From Mangifera indica (Eukaryota > Streptophyta > Magnoliopsida > Sapindales > Anacardiaceae): a DNA stretch of 64,000 bases. The position numbers were made by a program, and so were the translations under genes. The stretch lies in the NCBI RefSeq assembly GCF_011075055.1, contig NC_058141.1:18051639-18115638 (forward strand). Reading direction: 5' to 3'. This document shows positions 48,318 to 60,358 of this stretch, one piece after another. Numbering within the stretch: position 1 is the stretch's first letter; the number at the start of each line of letters is the position of its first letter. Below the pieces are notes generated by a model. That model was not told the origin of the DNA and searched no databases. It saw nothing but the letters and a program-made list of their open reading frames with translations.

Positions 48318-49269
48318 GAAATTAAAAAATAAAGTTTTCTTCCTCTACTTCATTGCGTTTGAGAAGTGTAGAAGATACTATTTTCTTCCTCTACATCACA
48401 TATTCACCTGTATCCAGTACAAAATTTACCCTACAACACTAGTTGTCTCCAACAAGGGTTTGTAAACCCTATAAGGTAAATATTCATTTTTTAAAAATTT
48501 AAATAAAAAAATTATGAGATTTTCAAATTGAGAGGGACAAATATAATAAAATTTTAGTTTTTAAAATTTTTCTTAAATAATAATTTTACCCTTAATATTA
48601 ACTAAAATTTTAAATAGATAGATATATTTTTTTACTTTTTAAAACTCATATGTGTAATTTTAAGAATAATTTGGAAATAAATTTTCTCAACGTTAGTCAA
48701 TACCGCAACTTTAGTTGCTGCCAACGACAATAAATTATAGCCACAATTTTATGCGGCTAAAAACTTTCTTATTTTTATCAATTGTTGATATATATTATTA
48801 TATAATTAAATAATTTTAAATTAAAAATAAAATAATATTTAATATTATGGTAATACAAATAAATATATATATTTATATATTTAAAATAAAAAACAAAAAT
48901 AGTTTAATTCTACGACAATGTTGCTGTTGTTTTAGCCATTTTTGAAATATTATTTTCTTGATTGCTAAAAATTTTAAAGATGAAAATGAAAGCTTTTAAT
49001 TGAAGTAGCTGTCATGTGACGGGCAACAAGAACATTTATACAAGCAACGAATTTGTTGATTGAGCGGCGACAGCAACCACCGCCGCGCCGAGTGCACCGT
49101 CAAAAAGCGTCCGTCCAATCTTGCAGATTTTTCAAAGATTTTATTTAAAATATTCTAAAAATATATAAATGTCTTAATAAATTGTATTTATTTTATGTAT
49201 GGACGGATACTGTTAATAATAATTAAATTATTATTTTCTAAAAATAGCCATCCTTGCACTTTGCCCGTC
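48318..49269. other. Upstream spacer of methyltransferase copy 3
   Basis: Matches block 2 up to about 48450 (CATATTCACCTGTATCCAGTAC). About 700 bases of AT-rich DNA then follow with no counterpart in block 2, before the conserved leader resumes at 49248. A GC-rich patch lies near 49065-49110. Confidence 0.5.
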
Positions 49270-49279
49270 TATAAAAATT
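49270..49279 (+). promoter_or_regulatory. TATA box, methyltransferase copy 3
   Basis: TATAAAAATT 77 bases before the ATG in the shared leader. Confidence 0.65.
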
Positions 49280-49346
49280 GGCTCTGCACTCAGCATACCC
49301 ACTCACCCAGATTCTTCATCTCCACTATCAATTAAACTTGAAGAAA

Positions 49347-50663
49347 ATGGCATCTTCAGCTATTACATTCAACGACAAGAAAGATGAAAGCTTTGCTTAT
49401 GCGTTTCAATTGGTGATGGGTTCAGCGCTACCCATGACCTTGAAAGCAGCAATCGATCTTGACATCTTTGAAATAATTGCAAAAGCTGGTCCTGGTGCAA
49501 AGCTCTCTGCCTCAGAAATTGCTGCTCAGATCTCCACTCAGAACAAAGACGCCCCATTAATGGTGGATCGGATACTCAGGCTTCTCGCTAGCCATAGTGT
49601 TCTTACATGCAATGTGGTTGATTTGGAGAGACTTTACGGTTTGACTCCTGTTTCTAAGTATTTTGTACGTGACCAAAATGGAGTCTCATTGTGCCCTTAT
49701 ATGGCTTTAGTCCAGGACAAAATCTATATGGACAGCTGGTACTGCCAATTTCATTTCATTTTTTAATCTAATTTTCATTAGAATTACATGAGTTTAATAT
49801 ATAATGTAGCTGGAATTAATATTAACAGGGCACAACTGAAAGACGCAGTTGTTGAAGGAGGAGTTCCATTTGATAGGGTTCAGAGAATGCACGTATTTGA
49901 GTATCCAGGCATAGACGCAAGATTCAATAAAGTTTTCAACGACACAATGTTTAATCATACTACTATCGTAATTAATGAAATCCTTCAAGTTTACGAGGGA
50001 TTCGAGAGCATCAAGCAACTGGTGGATGTGGGCGGTGGTCTTGGAATTACCCTTAAAGCTATTACTTCTAAATACCCCCACATAAAGGCTATCAATTTTG
50101 ACTTATCTCATGTTGTTCAACATGCCCCCCATTATCCTGGTATGATCTATCTCTATTTTTCATTATTAAGTCAACAACATATTATTAGAATGAGACATAA
50201 CAGGAGAGTATTGTGTTACAGGCGTGGAACATGAAGGGGGAGATATGTTTGAAAGTGTTCCAAAAGGTGATGCCATTTTTCTGAAGGTAATAAAATATTT
50301 GTTATTCTTAGTTTATTCATTAATCAAATAAGTTATGTTATTATAATTAATGGAAGAGAAATATGACAGTGGATTCTTCATGATTGGAGTGATGAACATT
50401 GCTTGAAGTTGTTAAAGAACTGCTACAGAAGTATTCCAGAAGATGGAAAGGTGATTGTTGTGGAGGGAATACTTGCTGCCATGGCTGAGACAAAAATTGC
50501 ATCAAAGGCACTTAGCCAACTTGATGTGCTTTTGATGATTCAAGCGGGAGGAAAGGAACGAACAGAAGAAGAATTCATAGCCTTGGCAACTGCAGCTGGA
50601 TTTAGTGGCATTAGATACCAATGCTTTGTTTATGATTTCTGGGTTATGGAGTTTTATAAATAG
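49347..50663 (+). CDS. COMT-like O-methyltransferase, copy 3 (intact, 353 aa)
   Basis: Exons: 49347-49738, 49829-50139, 50222-50286, 50370-50663; 354 codons in phase, with the same four-exon plan as copy 2. The dimerisation domain, SAM loop VDVGGGLG, catalytic histidine in [11 protein letters not shown] and the end [23 protein letters not shown] are all present. One codon is missing before [10 protein letters not shown] (IQAGGKE in place of TQNPGGKE), which lies near the acceptor-binding region of family members; the effect is unknown. Exon 1 and intron 1 are closer to the broken copy 1 than to the neighbouring copy 2, so either copies 1 and 3 share the later ancestor or gene conversion has acted. 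An upstream in-frame ATG does not give conserved residues, so the ATG at 49347 is chosen. Confidence 0.94.
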
Positions 50664-52084
50664 ACAGAGTCATCTGTTTATGCAGTCCGATATATTCAAT
50701 CAGCGGTGTGGACCTTGCCTAATTTCCTGTAATACTACTGTTTAAATAAAAATAATAACGGCTGATTGTCATTTTATGTTCTGTTGTCACGATTACCCCT
50801 TTCAACTGCAGCGTGCACGCCCGGCAACGAGTATTTTTGAAGAAAAAATAAATATGTAAAATAAAAATATCCTCTTATCTTTTACGTGAAAAAACTTATC
50901 CGTCCGAGCATTTATATATTTGCTTAATAAATATTAAAACCAAATAACATTCCTCACCCAAACTTTGATGAAATAAAATTTTACCCTTTAAATTAAAAAA
51001 AATCATTTTTCCACTTATCTTTCAAAATAAAATGTTAATTTTAAATGTCAAAAAGTATTTTTATTACTTTGTATAATACATAGTAAGATAATATCATTTA
51101 CAATTTTTATAGTATAAATAAATTTATATTCACTCCAACTATTTTATAACGAGACATTTTTAACTTAGTTGATACAACAAGATCTTATCAAAATAAAATT
51201 TGTCAATGACATATATGGGCAAAGAGTAATAAATTTAAAGAGATTTAACAAATCTAGATCGAATTAATAGTGAGTAAGGATAGTGACGATAAAAAGTGCG
51301 TAGGGTTAAAACTACAATGATAGTGAGAGATTTTCACCACACAATCATAAAAATTGAGAGCAATAATGCAAAAGTAATGGTACTAAAATAATAACAATCT
51401 TGTTGATAAGTTTTTATAATTTTTAGTTTTTTAAATAATTAATGGTAGGTTTTTAATTTTTAGAGAGATAAAATGTTATTTGACTTCACTAAAAATAAAG
51501 GACATATTTTTTTTTTTCACCAATTTTATAAAAAAAAAGTTCCCAACTTTCATTAACAAATTTAATAGATAAATAAACACGTTCACTTTTCTAACTTAAA
51601 AAATTAAAAATCATCCATTCATGAATATATATTCTTATATACATAAATAAATTTAGGAGAGATTAAACAGTTATTACTAATTTAGATTTGCGATACCACA
51701 AGAAAACAATTAAACAGCACGTGAAAGTTGGTCCATCTTTATATTTTATTACACAATAAAATTAATGTATATTTGAAATAAATATTAAATTAAATATCAA
51801 TAATAACATACTATTATATAATAAATTAATTTTAAAATAAAAATATACGTATAACTTACGTCACGAAAATATATGTTGTCGCACCCCATGAAATGTTTAG
51901 GTTCTCAACTCTGGGACAACGGAAAAGACAAATTTTTTCCAAGTGGGAAGAGGTTATAATTGTCAATCAACACATTACTTGACCTAGTCATAATTAGCAT
52001 ATGGTTAATAATAATAATAAAGGATAATCTATTGAACAACGACCATTTTCCGTACGTTTACATTCAAAGAAGTAAGACCAACAG
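50664..52084. other. Intergenic DNA with no recognised feature
   Basis: AT-rich. No methyltransferase exon 1 or 2 is seen here although an exon 3 follows at 52085. Confidence 0.5.
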
Positions 52085-52149
52085 TGTGGAAAATGTTGGG
52101 GGGAGATATTTTTGAAAGCATTCCAAATGTTGATGCCATATTTATGAAG
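52085..52149 (+). pseudogene. Orphan methyltransferase exon 3
   Basis: Exactly 65 bases, like exon 3 of the intact copies, reading VENVGGDIFESIPNVDAIFMK in phase ([17 protein letters not shown] in copy 2). The acceptor ACAG stands before it and the donor GTTTGT after it, both still usable. No other exon of this copy is recognisable within 1.5 kb on either side. It is the rightmost trace of the array. Confidence 0.82.
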
Positions 52150-52547
52150 GTTTGTTTTGAATTTGAAGACGATATTTGTTTCTTAACTAAAAATAAAAGG
52201 CAGAATGATGAGTTATGGAAATGTAACCTTGTTACCCAGTCTTACAATAAAAGACATGCCTAGAAGTTATGACATTGGCAATCTAGATTTACTTTGTTTA
52301 CTTGCAAATGTTGAAAGAAAGTTGCCCTTGAGCATATTATAATGCTAAAGAAAGGCAACTGAAATACTTAGTTACATGTACCTTCAAAGGATCATAACAG
52401 TACATTACAAGAGCTTTACTCTGGTTAGAAACCTGGGTGAACAAAAGAAGCAAGGTTACATCCTCCTGGACTAATGCTACTAGGTATTTGCTTGAAAAAC
52501 TTTAATTGTACCTCATCTTATCAGCAGCATTTTTAGTTGGTTTTCCT

Positions 52548-53573
52548 TCAGCTGCTTCCGATTATATCCCTGTATGTGTCCTTTACTTTCTGTATAAATG
52601 CTTCCCTGAAATTTGTTTAACGAGTGTGGTTAGCAGATATATTTCTACCCAATGCCAAAAATAACAAATTGATGTACCTTTCTGGTTTGAAAATCAGGTT
52701 CTTGTATGCAAACCACTGCAAACAGAGAGAAAGTAAAGCATCACAACATGGTTTATTTTCTTTCAACATCGCCTATGACCATAAACTCAATTCAATTTAC
52801 CCCAGTGTAGCCAATGCCAACCAGCTCAAGTAAGCCGGGAACTAATGGAAGCCTGTCAATTGCCTGTTAAAAATGGTATCAATTCCTCAGAATCCAATTT
52901 ACAATTTCAGGTTTGAGAAGTGAATCTACAAGCAAATTCAAATAATGATTGGGAAAAAAAGAACTAAAGAAGAGACTCACAGAAATCATCCCAGTAGAGC
53001 CCCATAATGCAACGGCACCAGTAACTGTAAGTGAAGTGACTGCATACTTATCTTCAACTTTGTCCCACTGTTCATCCAAGGTTAAGTTTTCTCGTATTAA
53101 AATCTCTCAGTTCCTATACAACGACAGAGGGAAAATTATGCTAACCATATGAACTCACAGCGTCCAGCAATGTCTTGACGATTTCTGGCAATTCAGTCGC
53201 TGCAACTTGAGCTGGAGCATCTCCTGTTGTCATAGCCTCTCCTGTTGCCATAGCCTCTCCTGTTGCCACAGCCTCTCCTGTTGCCATAGCCATAACATTG
53301 CGCGCAATCTTTCGACCTGAAAATTCAAGATTATAATTAATATATTTACAAATCACAAGATTTATGCTGTGATACAAGAAGGATATAGGCGAAGAATGAC
53401 TTACAATAAGCAGCTGTCTTCCAGGGACGGTTTTGAGACTGAACAGGCGGTGGTGGGAGTGTAGGGAGGTTTACATATTGGGGTGAGACAGCAGCTGACT
53501 GGCGATGAGCCTTGGCATCAACAAGGGTTGATGAAGAGGGAAGAGAAAGTGTGGTGGAGGAAGTTGAGGCCAT
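52548..53573 (-). CDS. CURT1B: CURVATURE THYLAKOID 1B-like protein, 190 aa, 6 exons
   Basis: CURT1 proteins oligomerise at grana margins and bend thylakoid membranes. Coding exons, minus strand from the 5' end: 53573-53405, 53316-53159, 53067-52981, 52863-52801, 52715-52678, 52605-52548; 191 codons in phase. The N-terminal 60 residues are Ser/Thr-rich and look like a chloroplast transit peptide. CRKIARNVMAMATGE marks the CURT1B type. After a short repeat come the conserved CAAD domain: ELPEIVKTLLDA, WDKVEDKYAV, two hydrophobic segments (LTVTGAVALWGSTGMIS and LVPGLLELVGIGYTGWFAY) joined by AIDRLPL, and the amphipathic end FKPEREAFIQKVKDTYRDI. The hexapeptide repeat makes it slightly longer than the Arabidopsis protein. 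Confidence 0.94.
53217..53288 (-). repeat. Four tandem 18-bp units inside CURT1B exon 2
   Basis: Units at 53217-53234, 53235-53252, 53253-53270 and 53271-53288 encode six residues each: MATGEA, VATGEA, MATGEA and MTTGDA. They are in frame and nearly identical in DNA, which points to recent slippage or unequal exchange. They lie between the transit-peptide region and the CAAD domain. Confidence 0.93.
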
Positions 53574-55987
53574 TGATTTGAATCCCTACAGGATATTACT
53601 TCACTGGAGGTTGCCCTGTGAGAGATTCGTTAAGAGATGCAGTATGATGAAAGTGTTGATATATTTGTTTATGTTGCTTGTTTTTTAGTATTTTAGTATA
53701 ATTAGAAGTCGATAATTTTAACTGGAATGTGGAGATGGTTCTTCTTCCAAGCTTGGAGCAGGACAACCACTCATTCGTTGATCCAGATAGTGCTGACATG
53801 GCTGTTGGATAGGCATTTTATGGTGCTTGATTGAATTGAATACTCCCCCTCTTTTGCTAAAAGCTTGCTTGGGTTATCTTGCTTTGCAGGGAAAAAAATG
53901 AAAAATGAAAAAAAAAAAAAATCTACAAATTCAGTTACTTTGCAACTAATAATTACCAATTGTTTCAAATCCACTCCGAAAAAAATCTCGATTGATATTT
54001 GTTTAACAATTCGGAGAACAGGACCCCCCCCCCCCCCAATTTTTTGGACGTAACTAGATTTCCTTCCTATAACGTAAGTTCAAATTGAGGCTAAAAGTAT
54101 AAATTATGCAACCATGTATGCCCCTTTAATGGTCACTTTTTCTATTGAAGGGATTGGTAATTTACAATAACTCGTATCAATAAGGTTAGAATAATTAACT
54201 CTGCCTAATCGAACAGTTACAGCTTATGCCGTTGATTTTGTAATTACTCACATAATAACTTATAACTCGTTTTATAACAGTGGAGAACTACTACATTAAT
54301 CCTTTTCAGATATTTGGGCTTTCTGAAAATGGGCCATTATTTATATTAGGTCCTACCGCAATTAAAGCAGGATTGGGCCAATCCAACATCGTGGCATTAG
54401 GCCCAGGACCTTGAGTTAGAAGCTGCTCTTTCTTTGTCATATGTTTAGAACTGGTTCTGATAGTATCAAAACCCAAGTCCCGAAGTAAATAAAACAAAAA
54501 AAGTCAGGAAGATAAAGGATTCCTCTCCCATGCCCAGGTGAGGACGATAGGAAGGTAAAATTAAATTCATAATAAAAAGTTAAAAATTAATTTATTATAA
54601 ACCAGACCAGAAAGTGGGGATAGGATATACGAGACCCCATTTCGAGGTAAATTATTACTGTCAATTTTACTGGAAGTCGTTTATTTTTTTAGACCCGGTT
54701 TTGAACAGTTCTTAATTCTCAGTCGGAACATGAATCATGAACTGATCTCACGTCCCCACATTATAAGTAATTTGTCTTGTTGTCTAACTTTTTGTCAAAT
54801 TTATTTGGTCTCCCATCTCCATCAATTGCTTTGCTTCTCTTATTCGGTGAATCACCCCAAAATGGCATTCAACTTTTCTCTCAACACTTGCTTGAGAAAA
54901 ACTGAACTAAACAAAACCACCCATGTTCTTCATGAGACTGAAAAGCAATGACCTGGACAGATTCTAGGTCTAAACATTCTTTTTCCAAGATGACGTTGAA
55001 AAAGAAGCTAAACGTCTTTCATTCATGCAAAAATTGCAACAAATAACGAGAAGTGATCTCACTGTGCATTGCAGTGGTCATTTTTACCTGTTAAGCGTGG
55101 TTGACTGGACAACCCTTGCATCAAACTAATTTTATTAGCATTGACCGTTTTGATTGTGTGTTGACATGAAGAGTACTGCGTGATGAGATTGATTGATTCA
55201 ACGGTGATTTGGATTCTCAAGTTACGATGCGAGGGTCCCTTTGATGAAGTTTACGTATTTCCAAAAATACAGAATCTTCCAGGTTGCGGGGATCTCTGAT
55301 CAATGTGATAATGATTTGTGATGATCACGTCCATGCCAAGCCACTCCCCATAATCCCCACCAACGTCAGTAAATCTATACGTTAGCTTTCAGGACAAAAA
55401 TTGGTTTTAATCAGCCCAATTCTCAATTAAGAGATAATGATAAATAAAAAGTGACATTGGTTTGGTTTTCAATTTCCTAGTGGAACCTTGAGGCAAAGGC
55501 AAAGGTAAAGGTTATCAGATTTTGAGGCACTGTTTCTTTTATTCGAATTTGTAATTTGTAAGTTGAGCTTTGTTCTACTCACTGTCAATTGTACATGAAT
55601 GATTCATTCACCATTTCTTATTTGGAATTTGCAAGATGGCTAGATTTTGTCTCTACATTATACCCCAAAAAAAAAAAAAAACCCTCAAGTAACCATTGTT
55701 CCTATGACTTATCTGCTTTACCGTAAGAAGATGCTAAATCAACAAAATATTTGAAGTTAAAGTATTTCAGGAGGAACAACAAAGTCAACATTGCCATCTC
55801 AGTTGCATTAATGCATTGGAACAGCTGCTGGAAAAGGATCTGAAAGAAGAGAAGAAAACAAAGGAACAATTTAATCTCTGGCTGGTGCTCTAAAAGTCTT
55901 CACAGCGACGGCAATTTCTTTGGTAATCCACCACATTGAGACTTTCAACTTCTTTCATTTTTACGAGATCTAAAGAAATGCAGCCCT

Positions 55988-56046
<59 letters not shown>

Positions 56047-57740
56047 GTATGTTGAACAAAAACGATAAGCTTAAATTATTATATCAAAGAGATACGGTGG
56101 AAATAAATGGGAGATTATAATAATAAGGTAATGCCAATGATGTATGAAAATGGCAGATTAATAGGTAAACTTAAATATGTTGTTGGCTCGAATTTCCGAA
56201 TAAAGCATCACTTATTCCCAAATCTGAGACCAATATTCTTCTGTATCCAATTCTATATAGTTTCTTTCCATCTAAGTCCAGGGTTGCCCAAGGCAGTGAC
56301 TCCAATTAAAACTTTGTACATAATGAATATATAGGTTAAGTGATTTGCCAATCATGTGAGCAACCTTAATGTTTAGTCTATTTTCATCTGTTAAAATTGG
56401 TTGAAGAAGAGAGTTAGGTGTCGCTGGAAGTAGATGGGTTTCTGTGTAGTTTTTTTAAATGAAAAAAAGAAACAGTCAAAAAAGTTATGATGATGGAGGT
56501 GCCAAAAGGAGTTTCCAAAAGAGCCTAAAGGCTAAAACCACTGTTGTGTAAGATTGGGAGTGACCTTGGGAAAACTGAAAAAGGGACGCGAAGATCAGCA
56601 TGGCTAGGACTGGGCTAGGCTGATCACTCTCTGACCAGACGTCTTTTGATACTTTCTTCACATGGGGATGTGTGCTTTTTTTTTTTTCTGCACTTTGGTA
56701 TGCCAATTTTCAGTGTTGGAACGTGGGGTACCCTCAAGCTTCTCCCCCTGTCTCACCGTTTTGACTCTGTTTACCCACTTTCTTTCTTCACGTCACCTTT
56801 TATTCTCTTTCTATGCATCAGCAGAGTAAATTAAGCAGTGAATGATAATCTGGTTAATCCAAGTTAAAATATTGTTTAGAAGGCTGGCTGTTTCACTGCT
56901 TGTAAACTAAAATCCGAATGTGTCTGCTTAACTTGAGTCAAAAGAAGATACCAGAAGACCTGCTTACCTTCTGGTGAAGCATCTATCAACTCTCTCTGTT
57001 TTCTCTGGGCTATTAAACTGGTTTCATCGTGCTCCTTAAGGCCATTTAACTTAATTTTATAAATTGTTAGTTCTATTGTCTTTCTCAAAAAGAGGTTTCT
57101 AAGTTGGATATGCCTCATTTCAACTTTTTATGACATACAATTCAAATAGTTTTTTTCACTTCTATAGGGATTAACTTAACTCAAATCTCACGACATTGAG
57201 TAATGGAGGATTTTTGAACTGAATTTGCAGTTCCAAATGAGGATTCAAGTATGATTGTGGATTAAAGTAGAAAATGTCGATTTAATAATGATGATGTACT
57301 TGAATAATGTAAGTAATATTTATTTGAACTTAAAAGCATGGAAAAGTGCACATGGCCCATGATGAAACAACCATATCTCTCTGAACAAACAGACATACTG
57401 CAAAGTCAATATAAAAGAGACGCATCATTCACAATTTCTAATCATGAGAATATTAGACTTTCAAACTCCTCAACCAGGCCAAACTCATCCGGTCCCACCA
57501 CCCACAACCTAAATAATGCAAATTACCAACAAAATCACTCACTCACTCACATGCTTGCTTACACACATATTTATTCTAATTTCTTATAATTAACAAACAA
57601 GCCATCTTCTTTTGGGTTTACCCTTGAACATCATATTCTTTGTTCTGCAAAGCATCCAGTTTCCTACGGACACCTTCACCCCACTCTCACTTTCTCACCT
57701 CCCATTTTAATTTTCTCTGCCTCTACCTGCTCTGCACCTC
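53574..57740. other. 4.2 kb intergenic region
   Basis: No gene was recognised. It holds a run of 14 C at 54024-54037, an (AT)n tract at 55989-56033 followed by (GTAT)n to 56052, and poly(A) runs near 53905 and 55667. Several 60-80 residue open frames show no known motif. The left edge is CURT1B promoter and 5' UTR; the right edge is the bHLH 3' UTR. Confidence 0.5.
55989..56052. repeat. Compound (AT)n-(GTAT)n microsatellite
   Basis: About 22 AT units, then GTATGTATGTATGTATGT. A plain compound microsatellite. Confidence 0.9.
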
Positions 57741-59447
57741 CTAAGCCATAAAGTCAACTTTTTTTAACCATTTGACCAATCGGCTACCGTTGATGTAGCT
57801 GAATATTTGATGGACTGCTGCTTCTATCTCATCAGATGACCCTAGCTTACACTCGTCCTCTATCTGCATTCAACACACCCACGGAAAAATAAGAATAAGT
57901 TTGCCCAAGGTCATAAGTCAAAATGGTTGACTAACAGAAAAAAGAAACTGAACAGACAAAGAAGCAGACAAGTACCTTCAGATTGAAAGAGTAAAGGACT
58001 GTAGTTGGGAAGGAAGTAATATTGAGGTGCAAAAACGTAAGCTTAAGATCTTCAAGGGCAACAATGGCTTTTAACAACAGACCAGGTTGTCTTGGACATT
58101 GAATCTTGAGGTGAACATGATTTTGTATCACAATCACCTCAATCTTTGCCCCACTTGAATTGTTCTCAGCCCTCACTTCCCCCTCATTCACAATTCGTGG
58201 ACTCACTTCCAAAAGTCCGTTGGCCTTGTCGGTGGAGCTACTTGACGCGGCACTATCACAACCCTCTACAGTGGTTCTTTCCATTCTCATTCTCTTCTGG
58301 GCTTCAAGTGATAGTAAAAGTTGCTCCAGTTCCTTCACGAAGTCTATTGCACCCCCTATAATGGATGCTTGGTCGCCCTTTAACAATGAAAATGGAAAAA
58401 ACAGAAAAAAAAATCTCTTGGTTCAAATATAGGTAATTGCAGGATGAAAGTAACAAAATATGAAAGGGTTTTAAATTGATTTACTTTTTGGACGAAAGAT
58501 GGAGGCATGAGAGAACGGAGAGTATTGAGATGGTTGTTCATTTGTTGTCTGCGGTTACGTTCAACTGCAATGTGGGCCATTCGTTGGCTCTCTACTTCTT
58601 CTTTGTTCTTGGTTGGTTTTGTTCGCTTTCTTTTTCTTCTTTCTCGAGTTACAGGAGGGGCTTTCGACAACTGGGTGTGTTTAGACCTGGTTTGTGGGTT
58701 AGGGTGAGTGACTTCTATGGAGTTGGGTTGGTCCTGGTTGGATTCTGAGCTCGCACCTTCCAGCCATGAAGTTGAATGTGGATTACGGAGGTCTTTGGTT
58801 TCTGACTGTGATTTCACTGGTGAATGCAGGCCTAATAATTCTTGGGTGATACAACTTTCAAGTTCTAAGACCTGAATTTGGTTTTCCATTTCAGAGACGT
58901 AAGGGTTTATTTCATTCCAGGTTTTTTTTTTCAGGTGTTGGAGTCCCAAAAGTGACTGAAAGTTGGGTTCTTTTAAAGGGAAAACTGATGGGGTTTCTAC
59001 ACTTTGAAGCATCTGGAGAAATGGCATTTTGTCTTCTGAACTTGGCATAGAGAAGTATGTAGCTTCTTCATCTTCAAATTTTAAGGCCTCGGAGTTGAGA
59101 AATTCTTGTTCTAAGCCCTCCACATTCAAATGTTCTCCCAAGAACTGCAAGAAATTGAAAAAAAAAAAAAGGAAATTACAGAAATTGTTAGAAGCAAGGC
59201 AAAGTACTATATCATGGATTGGGTGGGTAGTTTCAATTTTAACAGAGGAAAAGAATAAAAGAGGAATGGGAAACAGAAATAGCAGATGTTAATATTTGCA
59301 GAAAACGCAGTATCACTGCATTGAATGCAGGCATTTAGAGAAGTAAATGCAGTGCATATCAAAATTCTAGAAAAAGGAAGTGAAAAGGAAAGACAAGTAC
59401 TCCAATGAACATACGCAAGGATTAATGGGTCCTTGAAGCCTCTCCAT
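57741..59447 (-). CDS. bHLH transcription factor, group Ia, bHLH67/70-like, 405 aa
   Basis: Nuclear DNA-binding protein of the group that contains FAMA, SPCH and MUTE; the closest members are AtbHLH57/67/70. Exons, minus strand from the 5' end: 59447-59415, 59144-58485, 58377-57976, 57863-57741; 406 codons in phase. The first exon is only 11 codons (MERLQGPINPC), as in those relatives. An acidic, variable N-terminal half (KMPFLQMLQSVE; EPNFQSLLGLQ) leads to the basic region RMAHIAVERNRRQQMNNHL, with the H-E-R pattern for E-box (G-box) binding, and helix-loop-helix LRSLMPPSFVQKGDQASIIG...VKELEQLL. The C-terminal IEVIVIQNHVHLKIQC...LEDLKLTFLHLNITS is an ACT-like dimerisation fold. The end runs about 10-15 residues past the usual stop (GSRLVKWLKKVDFMA). 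Confidence 0.93.
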
Positions 59448-59763
59448 TACAGCAGCTGAGCAGATTGTCGTTGAAATAGCTTCTTAAATTCTTTCTTTTA
59501 TCTCTTGTCTATACAAACATTCCACAGCGATGCTAACGAAACAATACTAGTCATAAATGTAAGCCCCAAGAAGCAGAACAAGACCCCATTTATGAGCACA
59601 GATACATATATATATATATTAATAAAAATATTTTTATATGGTGTGAGGTAAGTTACAGAGAGGGAGAGAGAAATCGAAGGTGAAGATGGGTAAAAGAGTG
59701 ATGAAGAAAATCACAGAGGATGTGAGATGAAAAATGAAAGGTGGGAAAGAATTATATATATAG
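59448..59763 (-). promoter_or_regulatory. bHLH gene 5' UTR and TATA box
   Basis: CTATATATATAATT (minus strand, 59751-59763) is a good TATA box. Transcription would start near 59720, giving a leader of about 270 bases that contains a GA-rich tract (59655-59670). Confidence 0.5.
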
Positions 59764-60358
59764 CAAGAAAATGAGGACATATTTTGGAAACGGAATTGAA
59801 AGTATGAGAAAAGAGAGAGCGCGTAGGCTTAAGGGTTTAGGGTTGTCTGGTTTACAATGTCCCGAAAGCATTATTGGCGATGGCAGTTTTGTCCAGCAGA
59901 GGAGACATTTAGTTGTGGGGACTACTAATACTGCTTCTTCCCTTAATAAAAGGTTTCAGTGGTACACGTAAATCTGCCCATTGCAAAATTTTCATGGTTT
60001 CTAAAGTCCTCCTATGTAGCTTCTCATCATGTGTCATTCATTTCTCCATTTCCAATTTCTTCCCTGTCATCAACTTATCCCTTCGCTTCCTTATCTCTCT
60101 TTCACACACCTTATTTTATTAATCAGCCCCACATGCCACGATACTTATTATCATTTCAGTGTAGTCTACCCTGTTGACTACGGCACCAACAGTGGCTTCC
60201 ATCTCCGAATCATTAATTTGTCTCAAAAAAACCCACCATAAACTCATAATTCAGGCTCTATCTCTCGAAGGAAAACCAGTAACACGGCGTTGTCTTGTTC
60301 TACCTAACAAGTATAGTTCACATTTCTCCAAGTCCAAAAACATGAACTTAAAAATTTA
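59764..60358. other. Intergenic, no recognised gene
   Basis: Promoter-side DNA of the bHLH gene. Overlapping 60-75 residue open frames on the plus strand show no motif and are not taken as genes. Confidence 0.4.

Noticed and set aside
49278..49346. Upstream in-frame start for methyltransferase copy 3 (adds 23 residues)
   Set aside because: It would begin inside the conserved leader a few bases after the TATA box; the other copies start at MASS.
56485..56706. 73-codon minus-strand frame
   Set aside because: No recognisable motif or neighbouring exon; coding quality not better than chance.
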